A stretch of DNA of 64,000 nucleotides from Ephydatia muelleri (GCA_013339895.1 JABACO010000016.1:62001-126000); one strand, 5' to 3'; shown: positions 31,878 through 43,134, numbered from the stretch's first letter. The notes: generated from the letters alone by a model not told the origin. A program made the numbers and translations.

Positions 31878-32728
31878 TACATGCGGGGCCGGCGGTTGAC
31901 CCTTTCCGCCGACCCGTTCCCATTTAAAGAAGGCTTACTTAACAGAGGGCAGTTCCTTTTTACGTGTCCCTGTTCCCTGCAATGCCAGCAAACCACTTCT
32001 CGAGCTTTCTCTCGTGGGGTATTTCGCACTCCCGAGACCCTACTGTCTGCGCGTTCCGGCGGTTCTCTCAAAATTGTTACCTCGTCAGCTAGTTTCTTTA
32101 CTTGTGCACTCAGCTTGTCCAGTTTATCCTCCAGACTAGTCGCAGAGACAGGCGCTGCCACTGCTAGTGGTCTTTCCGCAATTCTTTCCGTTTGTAAACG
32201 CCTATGGGCCATCTCCACCGTTTCCAATCTGCGTGCCAGGGTCGCTGCATCCTTAACTGACTTCGGCATCTCCTTTAAGAGCTGTACTTGGATAGAGGAG
32301 GACGAGACACCTTGGATAAATTGGTTACGAATTAGAACGTCGCGTTGCTCCTCAGACCAACCTGGAAAGGCTCTGCTTGCCAACATACGCAACTCACCAA
32401 TGTATTCGACTAGCGACTCATCCCGCTGTTGTACTCGAGCCTGAAACTTTACCTGCCATTCCAGTTCTGTGCCGTCGTGGCCATAACGACACTGTAGACA
32501 CTCGTGTACCGCGGCGTAGTCCGCGGACTCAGACAACCCGTACTGAACCACCAGCCTAAGGGGTTCATCCTCCAGCAATGGTAGTAGCTCTTTCACCCGC
32601 TCCGAGTCAGGTACCTTCGCCTCTTTAACATACCTCTCGAAACGGGAGATCCAGAGACTCCAATCCGTCTTCTCAGTGAACTTTGCAGGCGGACGGACGC
32701 TCATCCGAACTGTTAAAGCCGCCTCCAT
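31874..32728 (-). CDS. gag: gypsy Gag polyprotein
   Basis: About 284 codons from ATG at 32728 (MEAALTVRMSV) to TGA at 31874. The N-terminal two thirds is a helical capsid-like region (TDWSLWISRFERYV; SRAFPGWSEEQRDVLI), followed by a predicted coiled stretch (LEDKLDKLSAQVKKLADEV). One CCHC zinc knuckle, CWHCREQGHVKRNC, sits near the C terminus for RNA binding and packaging. The frame is open further upstream through the primer site and into the LTR, but the ATG at 32728, about 11 bases past the primer site, is the natural start. The end overlaps the protease frame. Confidence 0.85.
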   Translation of the reverse strand: MEAALTVRMSVRPPAKFTEKTDWSLWISRFERYVKEAKVPDSERVKELLPLLEDEPLRLVVQYGLSESADYAAVHECLQCRYGHDGTELEWQVKFQARVQQRDESLVEYIGELRMLASRAFPGWSEEQRDVLIRNQFIQGVSSSSIQVQLLKEMPKSVKDAATLARRLETVEMAHRRLQTERIAERPLAVAAPVSATSLEDKLDKLSAQVKKLADEVTILREPPERADSRVSGVRNTPREKAREVVCWHCREQGHVKRNCPLLSKPSLNGNGSAERVNRRPRMY

Positions 32729-32738
32729 GAGTATACTC

Positions 32739-32752
32739 ACTTCTGACACCAA
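32739..32752 (-). promoter_or_regulatory. Primer binding site, tRNA-Leu type
   Basis: Directly after the upstream LTR, with a single T spacer, the minus strand reads TGGTGTCAGAAGTG. This complements the 3' end of metazoan tRNA-Leu species ending CACTTCTGACA-CCA, as remembered. It therefore marks minus-strand DNA priming. Confidence 0.7.
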
Positions 32753-32867
32753 TGTAACGCATACACCGGAAATAGGTAAATGAGAAGAACATTTACATGC
32801 ATACAAGTGACTTCTTATATAACATAAAAGAATGTTCTAGAGCAGATCAGCACGTGATGTCGTTACA
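32753..32867 (-). repeat. 5' LTR, 115 bp
   Basis: Identical to 27816-27930, with TGTAACG...CGTTACA ends. A TATATAA box on the minus strand (about 32815-32821) is the only obvious promoter element, leaving room for very short U3, R and U5 regions. Confidence 0.95.
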
Positions 32868-32871
32868 TATG

Positions 32872-34048
32872 CAAGGTAACAAGGTTCAATAGTGAGTTAC
32901 CGTCATATTTCATTTAAATGTTATTAAGGATTCAGCATTTTATTCGATAACTTATTTTAATAAACATTGATATGAAATGCAGAACAAACATAACAGTTAA
33001 AGTCAAAGTCCTTGGAAAGGGTTGTGGTTTTTAGTGATATTTACTAAAAACAGAAATCATATTTCATACTTTCAAACTTTTAAAAAGTCTATAAAGTCGT
33101 CATACATTATTTTATCTCAATAGATTTGATTGTATTTTTACATTTATTCAATGTAATCAAACTGTGACTTAGACTGTGGCCAACGTACCCGCTGCGCCAG
33201 AACTTCGTGTATGGTTCAATAAAGGAATAGTCTAATGGGCTCTGCTGGGTCATTTTGTCGAGTATGCAATATTTTAAATACATAAAGGTAAAATATCTGG
33301 ACACATGCAGTATAACCTTACCGATCAGTTGATGGCACCAAGCACTATATGCAAGCATACCTATAGTTTGCTTGTACCAAACCCAGAAACATCAAGTAAG
33401 AACTACCAATCAAAGCAGATAGGATTTGATCAAAAAATGTCATGTTCACCTTACCTTTAGATCCCCTCCTTAAAACAACTCCACCTGATACTGCTTTCCT
33501 CAACCTCAATCATTTGTGAATCCATGAGGCGTTTTACATCTTGGTGCAGTGGTTCAAGGATGGTTGCCAAAATGTCATGACATTCTGGCATCTTCCCTAC
33601 TGCCACTGTGTGATTATCTATTCAAAGGCAATGTCATCATGCAGCCACCACAAACTTATCAGTAAGTTACCTCGTGGTGAGAGCACATGTCGCTCTAGGT
33701 TCAGGATCGCATTTCTTGTGTTGTTTGTATGATGTATTATTAATTTATCAACTAGCGCCTTTTTTTGGTAGTAGTTGTTGGTTAAAAAGTACCAATTTTT
33801 GGTGCTAGCCTAGCTGGCATTAGGATAGAAGCTATCAGTTGTGTTGATGTGTTCTTTCTTTGTACTATAAAGTCAATATTAGTCTTGGATGAAAGTAGCA
33901 CTACATCAGAAGCATGTAATGTATGCAATGACTACATAGTTAAAGTAAGTAGAGTTACAATGCTTTGCTATTGCTCAGTGGCATTGAACATTTAGGTGAA
34001 CGCACACACTAGTTCTGATGACTGCTATGCATTGATCTCACTTTTCCA
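32872..34048. other. No gene seen
   Basis: AT-rich flank without supported exons. A frame on the minus strand around 33480-33600 has protein-like words but no recognised family or splice pair. Confidence 0.4.
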
Positions 34049-34232
34049 TCCCTGTCACAGCTCACACAGTGGACCATGATGTCCATAAACACCACGTATT
34101 ATAGCTGGATCGCAAAGCATCATCTGAAGCCCTGTCAAGATTGTGAGGGCTTCAAATGATGCTTTGCATTCCAGCTATAATACGTGTGCTGAGGGATATC
34201 ATGGTCCACTGTGCAAGCTGTGACAGGGAGGT
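34049..34232. repeat. Hairpin foldback element with ~80-bp arms
   Basis: The left arm begins CCCTGTCACAGCTCACACAG and the right arm ends with its complement CTGTGACAGGG. The arms pair through GTGGACCATGAT, TATTATAGCTGG and GCAAAGCATCAT, closing on a loop flanked by AAGCCCT and AGGGCTT. There are few mismatches and some small indels. It looks like a MITE or processed foldback; no target duplication was established. Confidence 0.85.
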
Positions 34233-35374
34233 AAAAGTGCATCTCAATGTGGATGTATGAATCTCAGCTATGCGCATTATCAGAAAAAAGTGACTGAGTT
34301 CCGTAAGTGTTCCATGGAGCCATCCAACCACAGAAACCATTCGATCTGTGGTGTGAATATAAAGACAAAACTTTCCATTGCAGATGATTTATTGCATCAC
34401 ACGACACATTACATGAATGGTGATCACTGAATCATACTTGAGGGAGTTTCATGGCTGACTGACTAAAATTTAGAATGCTTCAATGCATCCAGGAGGGATG
34501 GGTTGTTGTTATCTGGCTTGTGTAGGTGCCGGTCAGTCAATAGAAAAAGGGTGCTGTATTAATTGCAGTGAGCATATTTGCCTGGTGGTCCACCACTACC
34601 TAACGGACGTTTCCCCTTATTGTACCTTTAGTTTTGCTTTCAAAGTTCTTTGTGACATGCACTGGTGTTAGATAGAGCTGTGATATACATTGCCAAACCA
34701 ATACTTATCCACTTCCCCAGTTAGCGCCATCGGCAATTGAAATTATTGTAGCGGGATCCTTAATGGCTTATCGCACAGATGGCTTGGTCCGCACATATTT
34801 GCCACTACCTGATGGAAAATAGGACAACCTTAGTACCTGCATGTGACCTTTAGCAATTGCCACACACCCTGCAATAGTTGCATGTAAATATTCATCCCCT
34901 GTGTCTGAACCACATCATGCTCTTTCAATGCTTCTTTTTAAGATTTCTTTAATACACTCTACAGTTTAGTAAATTAAATAACCTATGCACACTAGCAATA
35001 TTACCTCTTTTCACTTGTGTATGTGATGAAGATGGAAATGAGTAGAGGGTATATTTAGATTGTGTGTAACAAAGACAGTGACAAAATTCAAAGTAGCATA
35101 AAATAACAACACACATCACAACCAAAATTATATTTTACCAAATTGTTAATAAAATGTGTTAATTGAATGGGCTCCTCATTAAACATAGCTGAAGAGGAAG
35201 GAATGAGAAACATTGCAAGAGACATAATAGGAAACAACTCTGCATGGAGAAATTGCCCTGTTTCATGGTATGAAGCACCAAGTGAATCCAAATCTCAACC
35301 AGCTGGTTCTCCACCAGTAGAGGACAATCATAGGTACATGTCTCCAACTTCTTTTGTGAGTATGGGCTGGTTAT
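34233..35374. other. No gene supported
   Basis: A plus-strand frame at about 35167-35340 (NIAEEEGMRNIARDIIGNN) has protein-like composition ending near a possible donor CATAG|GTACAT, but no family was recognised. The rest shows no structure. Confidence 0.35.
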
Positions 35375-36730
35375 TCTGATTCAATGTTAAGTCATACTGG
35401 TTTGCATACTGGTTTGCTAACCATGTATTCTCCTCACCCTTACCAAAAGCATCAAAGAAACGACTCACATCTCTATACAGGCTGTGAACTGATACAACTC
35501 TGGTTGAACATAAACATTGGCAATGTGTCCTGTCTTCTGACACTTTTAATCCTTGCAGCACACTGGTCCCAACTACGGGTGTCTCTTTCACTAAACTGAT
35601 GTCAACCAATGGCATGTGATGGGGTAAAAAGAGTTTGCTTCAGTTCTCCCCATCGCATCTGATCCACTCAAGCCAGCTGATTTATTGCCACAAATTGGCT
35701 CCGTACAGCCTCCGCCTGATGGATAGCTATTTGTGCCTTTTCAAGGCCAGCTGCAGTTATCAGGACAATGATGTTCCACAAAATTACCAATCTATGGTAT
35801 TGATACCAGCACGCTTGAAGATAAAATATTAAAAAATCATCATGACATTTGCATGCATTTACTTTGTTTATTCTTCTATGACTTTATGGGATTTCATGGA
35901 ATCCATGGTACATATATACTTACTCATATGGTTTGATAACTTTACAGAAAGCTTTGGACGAGCACAAGAACTCATGAATTTTTTGCTGTTTAAACAGTGA
36001 TGTGTTTAGAAACATTTGAAAGGCTATGGTGTTATATTAATGTGCGTAGACGTCATTTTGACATATCTTGTATGTTCATAAAGATTCGATTATCGTTGCA
36101 TTGGGTGTGGTGGTGTGACTGCATGAAGAAACGCATACAGTATGATGGTGTAAGCAGTGCTTATAATTATCGACCGAGGGTGCACAGCTGAATTGTTTTC
36201 ATGTCTCGGTCACTTAAAGCAACCAGTATATCAGTTCGTCTACAGTGGGCAGAGCAGCAAGGATAGTGAAATTTAATGTTACTGACCCATCTCCTTAGAG
36301 TAGGCCCTTATTTTCACAATGCCTTTCACCCGTTCCTCTAGACAGCCTTTATGACTAACCCTTCTTTTTCTCATCAACTTTCACCATCTCCACCACAGTT
36401 GTATGCCCACGCCATCCCCTCCCTTCACTTGTTCCCAATGCCACCTCTTCTTCTTCCCACATTGTCTTCCATGAGAGTGAGGATGAGATGTTAAGACTAT
36501 GAGGCAAAAGGGTGGCTGATAGAAGGGATGGGCAACCGAGGAGTCAAGTGAGGTCAGTGCATATGAGGTGGATCATCACTTGGAGGATGGAAGATGGAGG
36601 TGTATAGAGGGAGAAGGTGGATATGGTTAGAGGGTTGGTGGAAGGACTGACCAGGTGTGTTGGAGTGGTAGAATTGTAGAACGGCGTGAAAAAGAGGTTC
36701 ATTTAACACTCCACCACATATTTTGAATGT
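35375..36730. repeat. Segmental duplication, copy 1 (two blocks)
   Basis: Two blocks, about 35388-35830 and 36205-36730, match 37290-37790 and 38715-39240 in the same order. Shared words include CATACTGGTTTGCTA, TCTTCTGACACTT, CCAACCAATGGCATGTGATG, CAACTTTCACCATCTCCACC and CTTCTTCTTCCCACATTG. Divergence is moderate with indels. The VPS4-like exon lies between the blocks only in copy 2. Confidence 0.85.
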
Positions 36731-37279
36731 CTTGTAAAATGGCATAGAAACCCCCAAAGTCTAACACACAAAAGCAGTAGTTACTATGGCAACCATTGAT
36801 TTCTGTAGTGTGTGAGGTCATTGAAGTAAGATTGTACAGAAACTTGACATCACAAACTTTTAACAACACTGGAGTGGAAGTGTGTATAAATGAAAGGATG
36901 ATCGATGAATAGTGAATGGGATCTGCCAAAACACACAGTTAGCTCCAGATTGATACAATATATGTTCTCTTTAACTGGGCTAAGGTTTCACACTCTGGGG
37001 AGAGGAGACTTTCTCCAGAGCTCTTATGAAATGGTGTACTCTGCCTATGATAACCGAGACCGACATTGCTGATGGAACTTTGTCTCATACTGCCTTATAG
37101 AATATATTTGACCTCATAGCTTGATGTCCATTGTATGAGGCACTGCAAGCAAACTGGCCCACTCTATCTAAGGAGTGGTTGCCTGGTTCATTCAGCATCG
37201 TTGATTATGTATTTAGGGCACATCAAGATTGCTCCGAGGTCTGAAAGATGATCCAGAGAACATTATCACTTCTGTTCAT

Positions 37280-39240
37280 GTGTCTAGTTTAAGTCATACT
37301 GGTTTGCTATCCATGATTTCTCCTCACTTTTACCAAATACATCAAAGAAATAACTCACATCTCCAGGCTGTAAACCGGTTCAAGTCTGGTTGAACAGAAA
37401 ACATTGCGAAGTGTCCTGTCTTCTGACACTTGAAAGAAAAACATGTTCCTTGCAGCATCTCTTCCACTAAACTGACGTCAACCAATGGCATGTGATGGGG
37501 TTTTAGGAGTTTGCTTCAGTTCTCCCCATCGCATCTGATCCACTCAAGCCAGTTGCTTCAATGCCAGAAGTACTGCATATAGGCTCCCTACAGCCTGATG
37601 GATAGATAGCTATTGTGCCTCTCAAGTCCAGCTGCAGTTGTCAGGACAATGATGTGTTCAAAATTCCCAATCTTCAACCAGTGCAGATTTCAGAATACAA
37701 GGCTGTGTAGCATGGCAATGTGAATTGCTTTCATCTGATCCTGAGGGTTGAAACCAGCACACTTAAAGATAAAATGCGAAACAATCATTTAATTTCTTAG
37801 TGACATCTGCATGCATATACTCCGTTTATTCTTCAGACCTGATGTCCATTAATGTAAGAACATCCTCCACCTCCACACCCAAGCATTATGAGACGATGCT
37901 TAGCTGGTGCAGCTCATCCTCTTCAAAACACCACCACTAAACAAAGTAGCTAGGATCTCAACTTCCACTGTGTTCAATCATTGGGCTTGATGGGTTCAGG
38001 CTGCTACTATGTCGACTTTTAAAGGACTTTTATTCGAATTCCCCCATATGCATGTACTACAATATAGGATATCTTTATATGCATAGATCACCATTTCTAA
38101 CAATAATTTTGTGCATTCATAACTTTGCGATCATCAGGCTAGCTCTCCACAATAATAATTGCATGTGTTTAGCAAAGCCAAACTGATCCTATTCATGTTT
38201 ATTGCTTCTCCTCTTAGCCTACAGGTACAGGAAAGTCCTACCTTGCCAAGGCTGTAGCCACTGACTCCACTTTTTTCAGTGTTTCCTCATCTGACCTGGT
38301 GTGCAGGTGGCTTGGAGAGGGTGCACGCCTAGTCAAGCGCCTTTTCAAACTTGCAAGAGCCAAACAGCCGGCTGTTATCTTCATCGATTATAATGACTCT
38401 CTTTGTGGTGCAAGGTCAGATGATGAGGCTCAAAGGTTGAAGACAGAGTTCTTGGTGCAGATGGAGGAAGTAGGTGTCAACAATGATGGGATAGTGGTCA
38501 TAGGAGCTACCACAATTCCCTGGAGGTTGGACACTGCTATCAGGAGGAGGTTTGAAAAAAGTATTTACATCCCACTTCCTGAGGAGATATCCAGAAGGCA
38601 TATGTTCGAGCTCAGCATTGGAAACATACCGTGTGACCTCAAATCTCAAGACCTTGACCAGCTTGCAAAAATGACAGAAGGCTACTCTGGGGCAGACATC
38701 AACAAAATGGTGCTCACTTAAAGCAACAAATAACGCACTTTGCAGCGGGCAGGGCAGCAAGGATAGTGAAACTGAACGTTACTGACCCATCTATTTTTAG
38801 AGTGGACCTTTGGTGAGGATGGTTGGACCTGTTTGCACGATGCCTTTCACCCCTCCCACTAGACAGGCTAGTTGACCAACCCTTCTTTTTCGCATCAACT
38901 TTCACCATCTCCACCACAGTTGTATTCCCATGCCATCTCCTCCCTTCACTTGTTCCCCATGCCTCCTCTTCTTCTTCCCACATTGTCTTCCATGAGAGTG
39001 AGGCTGAGATGTTAAGACTATGAGGTAAAAGGGTGGCTGATAGAAGGGATTGGCAATCGAGGAGTGAGGTGGAACATCACTTGGAGGATGGAAGATGGAG
39101 GTGTATAGAGTGAGAAGGTGGATATGATTAGTGGGTTGGCAGAAGGTTGAGCTATGCATGATTTAGTTATGATACCAACATCTGTTTAGGTGTGTTGTGG
39201 TGAGCTACACTCTAAGCATAAAAATGATGTGCTTTAACAC
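37280..39240. repeat. Segmental duplication, copy 2 (flanks the VPS4-like exon)
   Basis: Partner of 35375-36730. The second block begins inside the final bases of the VPS4-like frame (CACTTAAAGCAAC occurs in both copies). Copy 1 therefore probably once carried, or was duplicated from, the same locus and has lost the exon. Confidence 0.85.
38218..38721 (+). pseudogene. VPS4: VPS4-like AAA ATPase exon, isolated and probably non-functional
   Basis: After a pyrimidine-rich acceptor (TTCTCCTCTTAG, ending 38217) one frame runs 167 codons to TAA. It matches the AAA core of VPS4, the ESCRT-III disassembly ATPase: Walker [16 protein letters not shown], then [50 protein letters not shown] with arginine fingers, and GYSGADI. 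The Walker B of active VPS4 reads FIDEIDSLCG. Here it is [10 protein letters not shown], so the catalytic Glu is lost. A few residues after KAVAT are missing, and the frame ends where the conserved VRDAL segment should begin. No other VPS4 exons were found. The retained acceptor suggests genomic rather than RNA-mediated duplication. Transcription as a dominant-negative-like fragment is possible but unsupported. Confidence 0.75.
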
Positions 39241-39600
39241 TCCCCCACATGATTTGATAAACCATGGACTAGTAGACACTTACAATAGCTTTTTCTTTTC
39301 TGTAGCTTCTAATTGAGAATTTATTATTTCCCCAAGCTGTACAAAATTACTGTACTTGCAATAAATTAAATTGTAAGATTTTTGTGCTGATGAGATCTGT
39401 CAACTGAACAGGTAGCCATACTGTACGGTTGTCTACAATAAATTATAGATGTGACTGGTTATGAATTATAAACAGCAAAAAGTTGCGGCTCACAATTACA
39501 GCTGTTCATACTGATTACATGTACATGTAGCTGCTGTGAAAGTGGGTAACCTGTGAATATAATTATTAATTAATTCTCCACACCAGATTCATACATTTTT
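39241..39600. other. No gene seen
   Basis: AT-rich sequence between the duplication and the next gypsy relic. No LTR or primer site for that relic could be recognised here. Confidence 0.4.
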
Positions 39601-39679
39601 TTAGCCGTTTCTGGAGGTGGACCTCGGACAAAAAGTGGTCAGGCTTTTGCCCGCATGCCTGACCGGCTGCTACGGCCCT

Positions 39680-40051
39680 GGACTGTGAATTGTTTTCAGT
39701 GCGGAAAACAGAGACATCGAAAGGGGATGAGTGGTCCGGCATAAGGAATAGCGTGTCATGCTTGTGGGGGGAATGAATCATATGGGAAAAGTGTGTGTTA
39801 AGTCTGGGAACACAGACATCATGAACAAGAGAGAAAAACGCAGGATCCAGGCAATCAATACAGAGGACAGAGAAGATTTGGCAGAGGACACAGGACACAG
39901 TGAAGAAGACAGTGACATTAACGTTGTCCAGGTACAGGCAATTAAAGGCCTCACAGCAAGATTGACGGTCATCATAGAGGGTCATAAGACAAAGATACTG
40001 TATGACCCTGGTGCAGCTAGATCGGTGATGAAAACATCTGGAGAAAAATAG
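39680..40051 (+). pseudogene. gypsy gag zinc knuckle and protease remnant
   Basis: Near 39685 the frame reads NCFQCGKQRHRKGM and, after a stop, CHACGGNESYGKSVC. These are two degraded CCHC-like knuckles. From 39758 an open frame of 97 codons ends in a retropepsin-like block ARLTVIIEGHKTKILYDPGA, in which the active site reads DPG where DTG or DSG is usual. A stop follows at 40051. Confidence 0.65.
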
Positions 40052-40432
40052 GGCCACCACACTTGAGCCCTACTGTACCACTGTTGGCTTACACTAATGT
40101 CACAGTGCAAACACTTGGTGAAACATGGGTGTCAGTAAAAAAGCATTTGAAATGGTACGAAAGGTGTTGGTGATTGTTATCAAGGAACATGACAAACCAT
40201 TGTTTGGTTAGATCATTTGACGTAAAGATGCCACCCGGGGTTCTCATTTGTACAGTCAAGAAAAGTGGAGACACAGTCGATATGAAATCAGGCAGTAAAA
40301 AGGAGGAAGAAGTGAAACCATTGTTGCATGGGTGTTTAGGGAGGCTCCCAGTGCCATTGCAGGACACAAGGCAGTAGTACACATGAAGGGGCCATCCCCA
40401 AGGTATTTTCAATCAGACCTACCTTTTCCATT

Positions 40433-41180
40433 ATGGAGTGCAGTAGAAGCAGAATTGATACCACATCTACTCCCATTGAGTGGGCCTCACCCATAGTGTG
40501 TATTCCAAAACAGAATGTAAAAATGCGTATCTGTGTAGATTTCAAGGATACCATTAACCAGTATGTGTTTGTGGATCTGCACCCTCTCCCAAGGTTTGAA
40601 GATATTGCGGCCAAGCTGGGGGGCAGTGAGTACTTCTAGAAGATTGATCTATCAGATGCTTACCTACAAATGGAAGTGGACGAGGACTCCAGGAAATTCA
40701 TGGTGATAGCCACACACATGGGATATTATTCATACCCTCATTTGGGGTTAGTTTTGTGCCAGCTATTTTCCAAAAGACTATGGACAAGATCTTAGCTGGC
40801 ATACCTCATACAGCAGTGTATATCGACGACATTATCATTGCTGGGAAGACCAAGATGGAGCATTTACAGCTACTTCAAGACGTACTACAGTGGTTAAATT
40901 AAGCCAACATACGCTTAAAAAGAGCAAAGTGCACATTTTTACAACCTGAAGTAACGTATTTGGGGGACCGCATTGACAATCATGGGATCCACCCCACTTA
41001 GGAGTGTATTGAAGCAGTTAGAAACATGCCAGCACCAACAAATGCTATAATCAGTCTTTGGGGCTGTTAACTTTTACTCAAGATTCATTCCTAACTTACA
41101 CCCCATGTGCGCGCCCTTGTACACATTGACCAAGGACTCAGTAAAATGGCATTGGTCAAAGGCCAGTGACGATATTTAAA
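40433..41180 (+). pseudogene. gypsy reverse transcriptase remnant
   Basis: Fragments in order are EWASPIVCIPKQNVKMRICV, DLHPLPRFEDIAAKLGGSEYF (then a stop), KIDLSDAYLQMEVDEDSRKF, and the active site VYIDDIIIAGK near 40820. After further stops comes a thumb-like segment ending near 41180. At least four stops or frame changes interrupt it, so it is non-functional although the catalytic Asp pair is preserved. Confidence 0.85.
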
Positions 41181-41193
41181 ACTGAAACAAGCA

Positions 41194-41679
41194 GTGATAT
41201 CAGAGGATACACTGGCGCATTACAGTGAAGAGTTACCCTTAATACTGGTTACAGATGCCAGCAACCAGGGGGTAGGGGCAGTGCTTTTACACAGATTACA
41301 CGATGGCACGGAAAAGCCTGTGGCGTATGCATCGCAGACTTTCAATGACAGGAAGAAACAATACTCAGTGATAGACAAGAAGGCTCTAGCCATAATATTT
41401 GGTGTGACCAAATTCTATCCGTACATCTTTGGTCGCAAATTTTCGTTGCGGACTGATCATAAACCTCTGGAGAGAATCCTGGAGGAAAAACAGGAGATAC
41501 CAAAAATGGCCGCAAACAGGTTAAAACGATGGGCAGTAACTCTAAGTGCTTTTAACTATGACTTGCAATATGTACAAGGAAAAGACAATGTGGTAGCAGA
41601 CTCGTTGTCCAGGCTGCCTATATTACAAAGGTCAGCGATCAACTCAGGAACAAGCAAAGTCATAGATGTACATTGCTGA
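41194..41679 (+). pseudogene. gypsy RNase H domain, open frame
   Basis: This 161-codon frame is the best preserved part of the relic. It has LVTDASNQGVGAVLLHRL (first catalytic Asp), KPVAYASQTFNDRKKQYSVI, KKALAIIFGVTKFYPYIFG, RTDHKPLERIL and VQGKDNVVADSLSRLP, the usual close of the tether before integrase. It ends at a stop directly after, separated from the integrase by broken frames. Confidence 0.85.
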
Positions 41680-41802
41680 ACATGCGGATTTCAGACCTGC
41701 CACTGACAAAATGAGAGTTGCGGAAAGAGACGGTGCGTAGTACCCTATTGTCACGAGTGATAGCATCAGTATGTTGAAAGGGGTTGGCCCAGAGACAGGA
41801 GT

Positions 41803-42420
41803 TTGGTTCCGTCAGAGTTACTGACCTTTTATGAGAAGTGGGACTCAGTGTCGTATGAAGATGGCATTCTAATGTGGCAAGGAAGGATAATTGTTCCAGA
41901 AACGTTCAGAAAGACCATCTTAGAGACATTGCATGATGGGGCACCCAGGTATTTGGGCCATGTGTGCCTTGGCACGTTTCTACAAGTGGTGGCCGAACAT
42001 TGACAGGGATGTTGAGCAACACGTAAAGGGGTGTGACCCATGTCAGCAAAATCGTCCACGAGAACTAGAGACATTGCTGTATTCCTGGAATGCTCCCTCA
42101 GAGCCATGGGCACGCATCCATGTGGACTATGCTGGGCCATTTGATGGTCATTACTGGTTGGTGGTGATTGACTCGCACTAGAAATCAAGCTACATCAAAC
42201 AACAACATCATCAGCCACTATCAAATCCTTGTGAGAAATGTTTTGCCGCCTTGGACTACCCGAGATGATTGTATCTGACAATGGAGCTCAATTCGCATCA
42301 CAAGAATTCCAAGAATTTTGTGCTAGGAACAACGTGGTGCATGTATGCTCCACTCCATATCACCCCAAAACAAATGGATTAGCTGAAAAGGCTGTGAGAA
42401 CATTCAAGCAGCGATAGGAC
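41803..42420 (+). pseudogene. gypsy integrase remnant
   Basis: The segment reads FYEKWDSVSYEDGILMWQGR, then in shifted frames ALARFYKWWPNIDRDVEQHV with the CDPCQQN zinc pair, PWARIHVDYAGPFDGHYWLV (first Asp), VSDNGAQFAS (second Asp) near 42275, and GLAEKAVRTFKQ (catalytic Glu) near 42380. Several frameshifts and stops separate these blocks. Confidence 0.8.
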
Positions 42421-42529
42421 AAAAGGGGAAGAGGCAGAGCTGACTTTACAAAGATTTCTCATTTCGTACAGGAATACACCCCAGAAGTCCACCGGTAGAG
42501 CTCCAGCTGAAATCCTCTATGGGCGGAAA

Positions 42530-43132
42530 TTGAGAACTAAACTGGACCTTTTGAAACCAGACATCAGTATGAAATTAGATTATTCAGCCATCAAGCAGAA
42601 AAAAAATCATCACCATAAAGCCAAGCCAAGATCCTGTGAGGAAGAGGAACAAATGTGGGTTCAACGCATTCAAGGAAAGGGATACGACATGGGGGGCATA
42701 GTAGAGAAACTGAGTGACTATTTGTATCTGGTAGAGGTGGATGGAAAGGTGTGTAGAAAGCATGCAGATCAGTTGAGGATTAAATCAACAAATGGAGCAG
42801 ATTGAGAGAACCCCCCAAAAGTGCACACAATGACTGTCATCAGAAGCATCATAGTTTATCAGGAACTGAAACAGAGGGGGAGCCAGACACATTTCATCAT
42901 GGGCCTCAGGATTCAGGACAGTCAGTGGATCAGGCAGAACCCCTACAGGTGGAAGAAGACAAGATATTAGGAAATGTAAATGTACCAGATAGTCATGAAG
43001 TGCAAGAGGAGGAAAGGTCACCTTCAGTGGAATCTTCAAGGGGTGAACGGTTGAGCCAGACTCTACGACGACGTTCCAGTAGGCTGAAGAAACCAGTAGT
43101 TAGACCGAGGGGGGGGCAAAAAAAAAAGTTAT
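42530..43132 (+). pseudogene. gypsy integrase C-terminal tail
   Basis: A 91-codon frame (KLDLLKPDISMKLDYSAIKQ; MWVQRIQGKGYDMGGIVEKL) ends at 42805. A second frame of charged, low-complexity sequence follows, closing with RRRSSRLKKPVVRPRG at about 43115. The RRSSRxxKxPxR ending is typical of the C terminus of gypsy integrases before the purine tract. Confidence 0.65.
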
Positions 43133-43134
43133 AG

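Larger units (their letters stand above)
27816..32867 (-). mobile_element. Full-length Ty3/gypsy LTR retrotransposon, 5,052 bp
   Basis: The element is bounded by two identical 115-bp LTRs and reads LTR, primer site, gag, protease, reverse transcriptase, RNase H, integrase, purine tract, LTR on the minus strand. Integrase after RNase H is the Ty3/gypsy order. A 4-bp TATG occurs on both sides (27812-27815 and 32868-32871), consistent with a target site duplication. No envelope frame is present. Identical LTRs imply recent insertion, yet pol carries two single-base frame changes (near 31657 and 30170). The very short LTRs recall the mag lineage (Bombyx mag LTRs are about 77 bp), but clade assignment needs a tree. 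Confidence 0.95.
39600..43134 (+). mobile_element. Decayed Ty3/gypsy retrotransposon
   Basis: Gag knuckle, protease, RT, RNase H, integrase and a charged C-terminal tail follow one another on the plus strand, broken by many stops and frameshifts. The order is that of Ty3/gypsy. No 5' LTR was seen. A candidate 3' LTR lies at 43975-44093, after low-complexity C-rich sequence. Protein motifs differ clearly from the intact element at 27.8 kb (YIDDII rather than YLDDII, a DPGA protease), so this is another lineage. Confidence 0.9.

Noticed and set aside
31881..32444. 187-codon plus frame
   Set aside because: It is the antisense shadow of the gypsy gag, which has the zinc knuckle and the correct context.
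38714..38983. Glu-rich 89-codon minus frame
   Set aside because: It lies in the duplicated block, and the paralogous block at 36.2-36.7 kb does not keep it open.
39566..40060. 164-codon minus frame
   Set aside because: Antisense to the gag and protease remnant of the second gypsy element; no motif of its own.
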